NCBI GenBank assembly: GCA_021797735.1
Contig: JAJZZE010000001.1
Span: 45,053 to 109,052 of the forward strand
DNA from: Thermoplasmata archaeon
GTDB lineage: Archaea > Thermoplasmatota > Thermoplasmata > Thermoplasmatales > Thermoplasmataceae
Length of the DNA: 64,000 nt
Direction of reading: 5' to 3'
The first letter of the stretch is position 1. Each line of letters begins with the position of its first letter. The translations under genes were made by a program, and so were the position numbers. The notes below the pieces were generated by a model. It saw nothing but the letters and a program-made list of their open reading frames with translations. It did no database searches and was not told where the DNA came from. Positions 29,164-38,132 of the stretch are shown here, piece after piece.

Positions 29164-29622
29164 ATGAAAGTCATATCATTTTTTGGTTCTTCCTCATCTG
29201 GAAAAACAACCATAATAGAAAATGTGATTAAAACCTTAAGTTCAGAATATAAAATAATGTATATAAAGGGAATACCACATGAAAATATATCACTGGATAC
29301 CGAAAATAAGGATACATGGAGAATGGAAAATGCCGGTGCATATATAACTTATGGCCTGACTCCATCAAGAACCTATAAAATGACCAGGGAAAAGTCGTAC
29401 ATTGATGATATAATGGATGAAAATTCTGATATTGTAATAATTGAAAGTTTTAAAAGCTATAAGAATGCCATAAAATTCCTGGTTATTGGTGATGAGGAAT
29501 ATATTAAAAACTATGAATATAATTATATAATAAGGGCAAATAATGAAACATATAATGGGGAATGCATAAAATATCCCGTGGAATTCAATAAAATAATTAA
29601 AATAATATCAGGTGCAGTTTAG
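29164..29622 (+). CDS. mobB: MobB-like GTPase for molybdopterin dinucleotide synthesis
   Basis: The 152-residue protein starts with the MobB P-loop (FFGSSSSGKTTIIENVI) and keeps a Walker B-like IVIIESFKSY. It assists MobA in attaching nucleotides to molybdopterin, which formate dehydrogenase requires as bis-MGD. It is divergent from fdhA, sharing a 128-base promoter region. Its 3' end overlaps convergent mobA by 15 bases. A TCTTTAATATATT box lies very close to the ATG. Confidence 0.88.
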   Translation: MKVISFFGSSSSGKTTIIENVIKTLSSEYKIMYIKGIPHENISLDTENKDTWRMENAGAYITYGLTPSRTYKMTREKSYIDDIMDENSDIVIIESFKSYKNAIKFLVIGDEEYIKNYEYNYIIRANNETYNGECIKYPVEFNKIIKIISGAV

Positions 29623-30153
29623 ATATTTTCTTACCATTAATAAATCATCATAATAATTAACACTTTTTAATTTTAATGTATTTACTTCGATATAATCTGT
29701 ATTATATAACGACATAAATTTACTTATGCTTTCATTTCCAGAATCCCTGTAGTTTTTTAAACTACTGTATACAGACATGTTATATATTGAAAATAAAGTT
29801 TCATAGTAATTACCATTCTTATATGCAATCATTTTTTTATTATATGATTTAATTAAATTATCTATAATATTATAATCAATTAGTGGCATATCACCACCCA
29901 CTGCAAGAAATTCATTATAGGTTTTTATGCAGTGTAATATGGAATCTATCAGTATTCCACCGGTATCGTCATATATAATACTGCAGTAACTGCACTTCAA
30001 TGAATGATTTTTTGTAAACAGTATTATTCTATCAAAAATTTTTGATTCATATAAAATTCCTGATATTCTGTTTATCATGGTTTCTCCGCATATTTCCATA
30101 TTATGTTTATCTTTCAATCTTTCGCTGTTTTTAGCGAATATTATTGCTATCAT
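29608..30153 (-). CDS. mobA: MobA-like molybdenum cofactor nucleotidyltransferase
   Basis: This 181-residue protein has the nucleotidyltransferase fold of MobA: an N-terminal nucleotide loop (IIFAKNSERLKDKHNMEICG), and a metal site in AVGGDMPLID. The usual MobA glycine-rich loop (GG-x-S-x-R-M-G) is replaced by a sequence closer to NeuA/CMP-sugar transferases. Context strongly supports a Moco role: it overlaps the MoeA-PBP gene by 23 bases and lies next to mobB and fdhA. A different NMP specificity (for example CTP) is a possible alternative. Confidence 0.75.
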   Translation of the reverse strand: MIAIIFAKNSERLKDKHNMEICGETMINRISGILYESKIFDRIILFTKNHSLKCSYCSIIYDDTGGILIDSILHCIKTYNEFLAVGGDMPLIDYNIIDNLIKSYNKKMIAYKNGNYYETLFSIYNMSVYSSLKNYRDSGNESISKFMSLYNTDYIEVNTLKLKSVNYYDDLLMVRKYLNCT

Positions 30154-31882
30154 TTATATCATCAAAAAATAATTTAATTTCATTAAAGTATTTACTCTGT
30201 TTATACAGGTAAAAATAAAATGGTATATTATCAACGGCATCATAATTCATAGAATACTTCAGGGCATCACTTAAATAGACTATGCCGGCATCACATCTGT
30301 TATTTCTAACGTAATCACATATTACATCTGTATTGTCCAGGTATGTTATATTATCACTTTTTATATTTTTTATGGAGTAATTATATAATCCAGTTCCCTT
30401 ATATAAAACCGCTACTGATCTGTAATCCTTCCTGTTAAATATCAGTACAAGTGGGATATTAAATTTAAATTCCAGGTAATCATCATTTTTTATCTCACTG
30501 TTTGTTATGTATAAATCCCCCTCGTTTTTTTCCATGGACACGGAAATATTACTGTAATTTGATTCAACAAATATGGCTTTATTCATTATATTGTATGGTA
30601 TTTTCTCCATCAACGGCGAATATTCACCGTAAATTAAAATTTCCGGGATAGTATATGAAAAGATGTTAACATTTATTTTTTCTCCCTCCTTCAGATAATC
30701 CGATTTTGAATCTATAATGGAAAATCCTGTTGCCTTCATTATTCTTGATATGGAACCGGAATTGCCATGAACCTGGTATGCATAGTAATTATTATTTCTA
30801 TTTAAAAGCTTTATTAATAATAAATCTGTACTGCCACTGTGTAGTTTGAATCTCTCTCCCGTTGTTGCGTTTACATTAAAAGTATTGTACTCATAATTTA
30901 ACATATTAAATAAATTTGGTATAACCAGTGAATACAGAATCATCATGGATGATACCGGAAATCCGGGCAGGCCAAAGAGAATTTTATCATTATTTTTTGC
31001 AAAAACAAAGGGTTTGCCAGGCTTTACCCTTACACCGTGAAATATTATGCCCGGTTCATAGCCATCAAAAATTTTATAGACCATATCATGGTCTCCAGCA
31101 GATGTACTACCTACCGTTACCGTTATATCATTTTCATTTACTGACCTGTCTATAATATTTTTTATTGAATTATAATCATCTTTTATAATGCCATAGCTTT
31201 TAACACTTAATGCACTGTATTTTGACATTTCTGCTTTTATGGCCATGCTGTTTGATTCATATATTTTTCCATCTGTATAAGGGTCACCGGGGTTTAACAG
31301 CTCATTGCCTGTTGATATTACCCCTATTCTTATTTTCCTGAAAACTCTTATTTTTTTTATGCCTACGGACGATAAAACCGATATATGGCCTGTATTTATC
31401 ACTGTATACCTGTTTATTATCCTTTCCCCCTTTACTACATCTATTCCCGGGTTTGAAATCTCATTGAATTTTGGAACGGATTTAAAAAATATTATTTTTC
31501 CGCCATCTTCCTTCGTATCCTCAAACGGAACCATTGCATCGGCGCCTACAGGTATAACACCACCGGTTGGGACTTTAATGCACCTTCCATTTCCCGGATG
31601 TTTCACACCACTTTCACCTATGTATGTTTCCCCTGACATAATAAGTTTTACAGGATTGTTATAATCTGCAGTTTTAATATCATCTGAAATTACCGCATAG
31701 CCATCAACCTGTGACCTTGAGAACAGCGGCAGGTTATTGGTGCTGTAGATATCATCAACGGTAATTCTTCCTGTAGAATCAGATACATCTATATCTTCAT
31801 AATCATCTATTTTTTTTATATTGTTTTTAATGGTATCAAATGCATCATCGAAACTTATTAAATTATGAAATATTAATCCCAC
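30131..31882 (-). CDS. moeA: MoeA molybdopterin molybdotransferase fused to periplasmic-binding-like domain
   Basis: The 583-residue protein has a MoeA part (about 1-405; SRSQVDGYAVISDD, GGVIPVGADAMVPFED, VISTGNELLNPG, VTVGSTSAGDHD, VRVKPGKPF, GLPGFPVS) and a C-terminal region (about 415-575) that resembles a substrate-binding-protein-like (LysR/PBP) domain found in one of the two archaeal MoeA types. It inserts molybdate or tungstate into adenylylated molybdopterin; the PBP domain may bind the oxyanion. It overlaps the other MoeA gene by 10 bases and mobA by 23. Confidence 0.9.
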   Translation of the reverse strand: MGLIFHNLISFDDAFDTIKNNIKKIDDYEDIDVSDSTGRITVDDIYSTNNLPLFSRSQVDGYAVISDDIKTADYNNPVKLIMSGETYIGESGVKHPGNGRCIKVPTGGVIPVGADAMVPFEDTKEDGGKIIFFKSVPKFNEISNPGIDVVKGERIINRYTVINTGHISVLSSVGIKKIRVFRKIRIGVISTGNELLNPGDPYTDGKIYESNSMAIKAEMSKYSALSVKSYGIIKDDYNSIKNIIDRSVNENDITVTVGSTSAGDHDMVYKIFDGYEPGIIFHGVRVKPGKPFVFAKNNDKILFGLPGFPVSSMMILYSLVIPNLFNMLNYEYNTFNVNATTGERFKLHSGSTDLLLIKLLNRNNNYYAYQVHGNSGSISRIMKATGFSIIDSKSDYLKEGEKINVNIFSYTIPEILIYGEYSPLMEKIPYNIMNKAIFVESNYSNISVSMEKNEGDLYITNSEIKNDDYLEFKFNIPLVLIFNRKDYRSVAVLYKGTGLYNYSIKNIKSDNITYLDNTDVICDYVRNNRCDAGIVYLSDALKYSMNYDAVDNIPFYFYLYKQSKYFNEIKLFFDDINDSNNIR

Positions 31883-33108
31883 TTTATATCACCCAGCATA
31901 TAAACTGTTACATCCTTATTATTCTCTATTCCCTCAAGATTTTCCGGGACCATTGCAATGGAATTTCCGTAAATTATCGTTGATAGGATTCCTGAACCCG
32001 TTGTTTTTAATGGCAGTATATGCACTTTATTGCCCTTTACATATGTCCTGCATATTTGAAACAGGGTAAATCCTATTTTATTGTGGATATTTTCATCCAG
32101 TATGCCGGTAATTTTACTGTAATAATCAAAACTGTATAAATTTTTTATATACCTGTTTATAAAAATTAGTGATGAGATCAGTGCAGCTACCGGTAAACCC
32201 GAAACGGAGATAACGGGTTTGCTATTTACATCGAATAGTGCCGCTGTCCTTCCGGGTTTTATCGCTATTCCTGAAAATAGCATCTCACCGGTTGATGAGA
32301 TTGCATCTGTTGTTTTATCTTTCCTGCCAAGGCTTGTACCTCCGGTTACTATTATTATATCACATGCATCAATTATATTTTTTATTCCGGTTATTATATC
32401 ATCTGTATTATCACCATATATGCCACCATCCATGGTTTCAGTAAAATGATTGTTATAATAATTTTTCAGCAGTATACCCGTTGAATTGGCTATTTTTTTG
32501 TTTGCCAGTTCATTGCCTGTTGATATTATTCCTATCATTATTTTTTTATATACATATATATTATTTATTCCTGCAGATGCCATTGCAGCAATATGCTGAG
32601 GTGATATCTTCTCATTTCTGCCCACAATCTTATAGCCGGCATATATGTCCTCACCTTTTTTAAAAACATTATCACGTTTTACCGGTGAATAAACATGGAT
32701 ACAGTTACCATGTTTTTCTGTATCTTCAACCTTAACAACAGCATCAGCACCATCAGGTATTTCTGAACCGGTATATACTTCAATACACTCATTTCTACCT
32801 ATTTTTCCTGAAAATTTTTCACCAGCCTCTGAGCAACCCCTGATTTTTAACACCGCAGGATTATTTATTGAGGCACTGATTATATCCCCAGAAATCACCG
32901 CATAGCCATCAACAGCACTCTTATTAAATTCAGGTATATCATAATCAGAATAGACATCAGTATATGATATCCTGTTTAATGATGAATTTATGCCAGTATC
33001 TTCACTATTGGGATATCTCCATTTTATGGAATCAAAAATATGTATGGCATCATTATACGGTAAAAATCTGTCAAAACCCTCCATTATATGCTTTGCCATA
33101 CTATCCAC
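31873..33108 (-). CDS. moeA: MoeA molybdopterin molybdotransferase, short form
   Basis: A 411-residue MoeA paralogue without the extra domain. Motifs include NKSAVDGYAVISGD, GSEIPDGADAVVKVED, GIISTGNELANK, IIVTGGTSLGRKD, IKPGRTAALF and SGLPVAALIS. Two MoeA paralogues are usual in archaea, and one may serve tungsten and the other molybdenum. It overlaps moaD by 8 bases; internal Met4 or Met9 could be the true start. Part of a minus-strand operon moaA-moaD-moeA-moeA-mobA. Confidence 0.92.
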   Translation of the reverse strand: MDSMAKHIMEGFDRFLPYNDAIHIFDSIKWRYPNSEDTGINSSLNRISYTDVYSDYDIPEFNKSAVDGYAVISGDIISASINNPAVLKIRGCSEAGEKFSGKIGRNECIEVYTGSEIPDGADAVVKVEDTEKHGNCIHVYSPVKRDNVFKKGEDIYAGYKIVGRNEKISPQHIAAMASAGINNIYVYKKIMIGIISTGNELANKKIANSTGILLKNYYNNHFTETMDGGIYGDNTDDIITGIKNIIDACDIIIVTGGTSLGRKDKTTDAISSTGEMLFSGIAIKPGRTAALFDVNSKPVISVSGLPVAALISSLIFINRYIKNLYSFDYYSKITGILDENIHNKIGFTLFQICRTYVKGNKVHILPLKTTGSGILSTIIYGNSIAMVPENLEGIENNKDVTVYMLGDIKWD

Positions 33109-33337
33109 CGCTTACCGGGGGGAAAAACGCTATAACATCATTTTCATTTATTTCCTGGTTGCTGTAATAATCATCATTTATAGCTATTAATAAATTTATT
33201 TCATTTTTTATTTCGGGATATTTACCGAATACAGCTCCTTTTACTGCGTCCATGCTATTTGAATTTACATCTATAATTTCGGAATTCTTTCCCGTTATAT
33301 CCATTATATGGGCAAAATACAGTATTTTTATTTTCAT
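33101..33337 (-). CDS. moaD: MoaD molybdopterin synthase small subunit
   Basis: The 78-residue ubiquitin-fold protein begins MKIKILYFAHIMDITGK and ends with the required Gly-Gly (AFFPPVSGG), which is thiocarboxylated to deliver sulfur to precursor Z. Length is typical. It starts three bases after moaA and overlaps the MoeA gene. The large subunit MoaE is not in the window. Confidence 0.93.
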   Translation of the reverse strand: MKIKILYFAHIMDITGKNSEIIDVNSNSMDAVKGAVFGKYPEIKNEINLLIAINDDYYSNQEINENDVIAFFPPVSGG

Positions 33338-33340
33338 TTT

Positions 33341-34291
33341 TCACCTCCAGTACGGTACTCTTGACCTTACAGCCTGAATAAATTCATTATCCAGAAGTTT
33401 AATGTCGTTTAGACTATCCTTTATATTAAAATAGTCATTTTCCCTTAATAAGCATGTTTTCAGGTTGCCATCGGCGGTTACCCTTAACCTTGTGCAGTTC
33501 CTGCAGAAATCTGTATTGTGCATTGGTTTTACAAATTCTATCTTTACATCACCATAATCTGTATTTATTAAATACCTTTCCCTGTTATGCAGGTCGTTGT
33601 GTTCCACACGCAGTGCTTTTTTCTTTATTTTATCCTCCACAGGGCGTATATCAACATGATATTTTAAATATTCATAACTTTTCTCTTTTTCCCTGTTTGC
33701 CTCAAATTCTATTAGCTGTAAAATACATTGATTTTCGGCACAGAAGTTTATCATATTATCTATTTCATTTTCATTTATATTTTTCATAACAACGAAGTTT
33801 ATTTTCACGGGTCCAAGTCCAGCATTCTGTGCAGCCTTTATACCTTCTCCAACAACGGGCAAAAAATCCTTTTTTTCAGTATTTGTTATAAATTTAAAAT
33901 TATATTCATCTATTGCATGCATTGATATATTTACCCTGTCCAGACCTGCTTTCTTTAATTTATTCGCCAGTTTTGGCAGCATAACCCCATTTGTTGTCAG
34001 CGATATATTTCCATCTATATGATTTCTTACTCTTCCTATGATTTCTTCAATATCCTCCCTTAACAGGGGTTCACCACCGGTAAATTTTATTCTATTTACG
34101 CCATGGTTTGCTGCTACCTCAACAATTTTTTCTATTTCATCTGGGCTCATATAGGTCATACTCCTGTCAGTGCCCTCCATATGGCAGAATATGCAGTCAA
34201 AGTTACATATGGCATTTAACTGTATTCTCAAACTTTTAACAGGCCTCCCAGAATTATCATATATATATTCGGTGGAAACGCTATTTATCAT
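33341..34291 (-). CDS. moaA: MoaA GTP 3',8-cyclase (radical SAM)
   Basis: The 316-residue enzyme carries out the first step of molybdopterin synthesis from GTP. The radical-SAM cluster CNFDCIFC is at about residues 29-36 and the second, substrate-side cluster is CRNCTRLRVTADGNLKTC near 263-280. FTGGEPLLREDIEEII is the SAM-binding GGE region. The usual C-terminal GG is absent (it ends in VPYWR), as in a number of archaeal MoaA. It heads the cofactor operon. Confidence 0.95.
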   Translation of the reverse strand: MINSVSTEYIYDNSGRPVKSLRIQLNAICNFDCIFCHMEGTDRSMTYMSPDEIEKIVEVAANHGVNRIKFTGGEPLLREDIEEIIGRVRNHIDGNISLTTNGVMLPKLANKLKKAGLDRVNISMHAIDEYNFKFITNTEKKDFLPVVGEGIKAAQNAGLGPVKINFVVMKNINENEIDNMINFCAENQCILQLIEFEANREKEKSYEYLKYHVDIRPVEDKIKKKALRVEHNDLHNRERYLINTDYGDVKIEFVKPMHNTDFCRNCTRLRVTADGNLKTCLLRENDYFNIKDSLNDIKLLDNEFIQAVRSRVPYWR

Positions 34292-34421
34292 TAATATGAT
34301 ATTGCAGTAGGGATATTTAACTGTTTTTAATAAACTGTTTTTAAAAAATATATAAATAATAAATAAATTTTAAAATTCCAGTTAAGAATATCCTACTTTA
34401 ATATATGTATCAGACATTTTC

Positions 34422-34430
34422 TTTATATAC
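34422..34430 (+). promoter_or_regulatory. TATA box of the CBS-domain gene
   Basis: TTTATATAC lies 22-30 bases before ATG 34452, with no Shine-Dalgarno site between, indicating a leaderless transcript. Confidence 0.55.
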
Positions 34431-34451
34431 AAATTAAAGATATATATAATC

Positions 34452-34874
34452 ATGGTACTGTATGCAGAGGATATAATGAGGAAAAACAAAGAAATACTTG
34501 ATGGAAATACAAGCGCTTTACAGGCTTCTATTATAATGTCGGAAAAACACAATGGCTATGTAATAGTTGGCAAGGATAATGTACCTGAAGGGATAGTAAC
34601 TGAATGGGATTTCATAAACAAGGTCGTATCAAAAAAGATTGACCCTGAAAAAATAAAATTGAAGGATATAATGACCTCACCATTAACATATGTTAAACCA
34701 GATACGCCCATGGATAAGGTTGCAGATTTAATGGCAAATAATGGAATAAGGAGATTACTTGTAGTGAATAATGATAAATTAGTAGGTATAATAACATCAA
34801 GAGACATATTAAAATACTTCAGGGATTATGTTATGGATGTCGTTGACATAGCCTCTAAATTTGGCATAAGATAA
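34452..34874 (+). CDS. Two-CBS-domain protein
   Basis: The 140-residue protein is a pair of CBS domains (about 8-62 and 72-130), each with a typical ending of the form GIVTEWDF and GIITSRDIL. Stand-alone CBS pairs bind adenosine nucleotides or SAM and regulate partners. It is monocistronic and convergent with pdxA, so the partner is not indicated by context. Confidence 0.9.
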   Translation: MVLYAEDIMRKNKEILDGNTSALQASIIMSEKHNGYVIVGKDNVPEGIVTEWDFINKVVSKKIDPEKIKLKDIMTSPLTYVKPDTPMDKVADLMANNGIRRLLVVNNDKLVGIITSRDILKYFRDYVMDVVDIASKFGIR

Positions 34875-34875
34875 T

Positions 34876-35835
34876 CTATAAATTTATATAATTCTTCCTG
34901 TACTGGTTTCCATATTTATCAGCTTTTAACATCGCCTCTAACATACTTTTATTCTCTGTTATGCCCCTACCCGCAATATCAAATGCTGTTCCATGGTCAA
35001 CGGACGTTCTTAAAAATGGCAGGCCTATGTTCATGCTAACGGTATTATTAAAATCATATGTTTTAGCAGCTATATGTCCCTGGTCATGGTATAACGATAA
35101 AACAATATCATATTTTCCCTGCGAGGCATAATAGAATACAGAATCTGCCGGTATGGGACCATAAACATTTATTTTATTCTTTAACGAATCTATTGCGGGT
35201 TTTATTTCATTAATTTCCTCACTGCCGAATAAACCGTTTTCGCCACCATGTGGATTCAGGGCAGCTACTGCAATTCTCCCATTTTTTATTCCCAGCAGTT
35301 TTAAACTTTTATCCGCCAGAACTATTGCATTGAATACATTTTCTTTTGTAACATATTTTATTGCATTATATAATGATAAATGCTTTGATAGAAACGTTAT
35401 CCTTAAATCATTTACCTCGAAAATAGTTGTTGTAAACTTTGATTTTGTTAATTCCTTTAACATTGATGTATGGTCTATATATTTAGATCCTGCCATTATT
35501 ATTGCCTCCTTATTTATCGGTGCAGTTGCAATTGCATCTATTTTATTATTTAAGGCATATTCAACAGCTTTTTCTATGCTTTTTATAGCTATTGAACCAG
35601 AATTTTTATTAATTTTGCCATATTCTATCTTTTCATCGGACTGTATATTAATGAAATCCAATTTATCCAAAATATCATTATTAATATTTAATAAATTCAA
35701 CATTTCAACAAAATTATCCCTATTGCCGAACAATGTTAGTTTTATGTTTCTTTTAATTAATTCCGGCAATGATTTTGCTGTTATTTCAGGGCCTATGCCT
35801 GATGGGTCTCCTAAGGTTACACCTATCATAAACAT
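34876..35835 (-). CDS. PdxA-family 4-phosphohydroxythreonine dehydrogenase
   Basis: The 319-residue protein matches PdxA: GDPSGIGPEI at the start, a metal-binding HTSMLKEL, ALNPHGGENGLFG, LYHDQGHIA and the ending DHGTAFDIAGRG. Two PdxA subfamilies exist; those encoded with DUF1537 kinases (PdxA2) oxidise 4-phospho-D-threonate or -erythronate in acid-sugar catabolism rather than vitamin B6 synthesis. A split DUF1537 gene lies just upstream in the same orientation, separated by a dead TnpB element, so the catabolic role is favoured. Confidence 0.9.
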   Translation of the reverse strand: MFMIGVTLGDPSGIGPEITAKSLPELIKRNIKLTLFGNRDNFVEMLNLLNINNDILDKLDFINIQSDEKIEYGKINKNSGSIAIKSIEKAVEYALNNKIDAIATAPINKEAIIMAGSKYIDHTSMLKELTKSKFTTTIFEVNDLRITFLSKHLSLYNAIKYVTKENVFNAIVLADKSLKLLGIKNGRIAVAALNPHGGENGLFGSEEINEIKPAIDSLKNKINVYGPIPADSVFYYASQGKYDIVLSLYHDQGHIAAKTYDFNNTVSMNIGLPFLRTSVDHGTAFDIAGRGITENKSMLEAMLKADKYGNQYRKNYINL

Positions 35836-36555
35836 GTATTGTTAAAAACTATTTATTTTTATACAATCTGGCTTCGGAATATAATTATTTTATCCACTTT
35901 CAGTTAACGGTATGCAAAACCTTTATTTTAGCTTTCCTTACATAAATTTATATAATATTCTTATATTTTCCAGTATATGACTGCCTATAAAACTTGTTAC
36001 ACAGAAATATACACCATCACAGACCATTACTGAACTACAGAAACAACTACAGAAACAGTTTGTTGCAATGACAAATCTGTGCATAACCAGAGCTATAGAC
36101 AGTGATATTACATCCAGGAACAGCCTCTCAGAAGTTGTATACAGGGAGTTAAGTGAGAATTTTAACGTACCATCATATTACTACATAGCTGCAATAAACA
36201 GGGGTACTGGCATTGTTAAGAACTACCGCAAGGCATCCAGAAAAATGGATAAAAAGAAAATTCATAGGAATACAGGTTATTGAACTGACAAGGAAAGAAA
36301 CAGGAGGAACAAGCTCGTCGTGTACGGTATGTGGGTCATAGACCCAAGTAGTACTAGGACGCTTAGTCTACTGTAATTCCTGTGATTCCATATTCGACAG
36401 GGATGTTACTGCCTGTATTAATATTGCATTACGGGGTCGGATAAGGCTAGAATGATTCCAGCTATAGCTAAAAGGCTATTCAGGTGAAGTAATGATACTG
36501 GAATGTTCTGCCCCAGGCGGGTGAACTAATCCAGAAAGTCGATGGATAGAAGGGA
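35836..36555. other. 720-base region occupied by a dead IS200/IS605-type element
   Basis: Apart from the pdxA upstream region (35836-35950) the interval consists of tnpB remnants (35981-36455) and a 3' flank with GGGAC/GTCCC hairpin arms (36552-36556, 36561-36565). No TnpA transposase is recognisable. Confidence 0.6.
35981..36455 (+). pseudogene. tnpB: TnpB (IS200/IS605 family) relic with internal deletion
   Basis: The frame 35981-36283 encodes a TnpB N-terminal part (LPIKLVTQKYTPSQTITELQ through SSLAAI-type segment NVPSYYYIAAINRGTG and VKNYRKASRK). A second frame, 36297-36455, gives the C-terminal zinc ribbon: GGTSSSCTVCG, an in-frame stop, GRLVYCNSCDSIFDRDV and ACINIALRGR. The middle with the RuvC I and II acidic residues is missing, about 700 bases short of a normal gene, and the original start is lost. 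The element is inactive and ages the insertion between the DUF1537 genes and pdxA. Confidence 0.85.
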
Positions 36556-36966
36556 CTATTGTCCCACAACCATACAATCTATTATCTTCAGATATATATC
36601 ACTGTCCCCAATGTTTCCGCCCTTTAATACCAGTCTTTTATTATTTAATATTCCACCCTTTACTATTCCCTTTGATATTAATGGCATAATATTTTTTTTA
36701 TTTTCTATATAAACGAAATTTGCCTTATTTAAAATATAAAACGCCGTTTCTCCTCCACTTATAATAATATAATCATAATTTGATAATTTTTTTATAAATT
36801 TTTTATCAATTTTCTTATAATCCATATTCAATCTAAATGCATAAAGGTCAATATCATTTACCACATCTCCATCCAAATTTTTAGGTTTTATTCCACAGTC
36901 TGCTAAATAATCTAACTGCTTTAGGGTTTTATCCCTGTATGTTCCTATTACTATTGATATCTTCAT
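36556..36966 (-). CDS. DUF1537 kinase, C-terminal nucleotide-binding half
   Basis: The 136-residue product corresponds to the C-terminal domain of four-carbon acid-sugar kinases: DYIIISGGETAFYIL and the ending KGGNIGDSDIYLKII match the nucleotide-binding half. Its ATG overlaps the stop of the N-terminal-half gene by 4 bases (ATGA). In most organisms the two halves are one protein of about 420 residues; here the sum is only 308. It could be a functional two-subunit enzyme or the product of a frameshift. Confidence 0.75.
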   Translation of the reverse strand: MKISIVIGTYRDKTLKQLDYLADCGIKPKNLDGDVVNDIDLYAFRLNMDYKKIDKKFIKKLSNYDYIIISGGETAFYILNKANFVYIENKKNIMPLISKGIVKGGILNNKRLVLKGGNIGDSDIYLKIIDCMVVGQ

Positions 36967-37481
36967 AATTTCACCGAATACAGAGATATTAAAATCCCCG
37001 GATCTGCAGGGAAATAATTAAGATTTATACATTCTTCGGCTATATTTTTTAAATCATCCATATCACATGAGTCCATAATTTTCACATTACTGGCATGTAA
37101 AAGGGTTTTTATATCTATAATTTTATTATTGTGTACTGTTTTACTGTTAACTGTATACCTGTTATAATCTGGTATTGTATCTGTTAGGATAAAATTATAA
37201 TAATTTAAGGCATTAAAGTAACCATTTATATTCCCGCGCAATTCGCTGTCTATTCTAAAGGCTATTTTTACATCATTTAAGTTTTTTAATATATTATTAA
37301 TCCTGTTTTTTATTGTATCATCATCTGAAAATCTTGTTTCAAGGTCAATTGAAACATATGTAAAATTATTCAAATTTAATTTGTTTACATTATAGTATGG
37401 AATTGTTATACAATTGTTTATCATGGATGCAACTCCAGATGCTCCAGTTAAATCATCAGAGAATATAATTAATTTTAACAT
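36963..37481 (-). CDS. DUF1537 kinase, N-terminal substrate-binding half
   Basis: The 172-residue product starts MLKLIIFSDDLTGASGVASM, the DUF1537 N-terminal motif, and continues with RIDSELRGNINGYFNAL and PDYNRYTVNSKTVHN, both typical of the acid-sugar-binding domain. It ends at about the normal domain boundary. Translation is coupled by ATGA to the C-terminal half. With PdxA2 the kinase phosphorylates D-threonate/erythronate-like acids; that pathway is inferred from the gene pair. Confidence 0.78.
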   Translation of the reverse strand: MLKLIIFSDDLTGASGVASMINNCITIPYYNVNKLNLNNFTYVSIDLETRFSDDDTIKNRINNILKNLNDVKIAFRIDSELRGNINGYFNALNYYNFILTDTIPDYNRYTVNSKTVHNNKIIDIKTLLHASNVKIMDSCDMDDLKNIAEECINLNYFPADPGILISLYSVKL

Positions 37482-37709
37482 AAATTATCAGTATATTATA
37501 ATATAATAATTTTGATATTTTAGAATTAATTTTATTCATCCAGTTATGTAATATAATTTATTATCAGAAGGTTTAACCCCGATTCGAATCATTTTTTTCA
37601 TAACAGTTAACTTCTCTGATGTCCGGTATTGTTCTGTTAAAATTAAATATTAATAATAATTGTTCGGGGATATTAATAAATTTGATGCCATGGATTTATA
37701 TGATTATCT

Positions 37710-38006
37710 TTAAAGTTTGAAATGCCCCATTTCAATTTTCCTATTTTCTATGGTCTTTTTATGATCTAAAGTTTTGAACATTTTTATTACATTTTCATTC
37801 CTGTTTATCTCTATTATATTTTTTTTCAGTGTTCTCAGGTTAAGCCCGTAATGTGATGCAAAAGAGTGTGAAATTCTATCAATACCATAAAAGTCAATTT
37901 TTATATTTTCCTCATTTAAGCCCTTTATATACGCAAATAATACGTCAGCAGATTCTCTCGATACTGGGTATTTCGATATAAAATCTTTGATTTTGATTTC
38001 TATCAC
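37710..38006 (-). CDS. STAS-like protein (DUF4325)
   Basis: The 98-residue protein contains the DUF4325 pattern IKIDFYGIDRISHSFASHYG at about 34-53, followed by an amphipathic helix. DUF4325 domains are STAS-like and are often found with anti-sigma-type or histidine-kinase-like proteins, none of which is adjacent here. It is a stand-alone gene with an unassigned regulatory function. Confidence 0.7.
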   Translation of the reverse strand: MIEIKIKDFISKYPVSRESADVLFAYIKGLNEENIKIDFYGIDRISHSFASHYGLNLRTLKKNIIEINRNENVIKMFKTLDHKKTIENRKIEMGHFKL

Positions 38007-38132
38007 TGATTATTATATTAATTCTGCGTATATACAATTAACGACCCCGATCAATAGCAGATGATTGCCACAGTACTCCAAATAAATTTTATATATGGCA
38101 CAGTAACACCATTAATCAGGTATACAGTCCTT

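Noticed and set aside
37570..37600. A GATTCGAATC string resembling a tRNA T-loop
   Set aside because: No 5-base T-stem, anticodon arm or acceptor pairing can be built around it.
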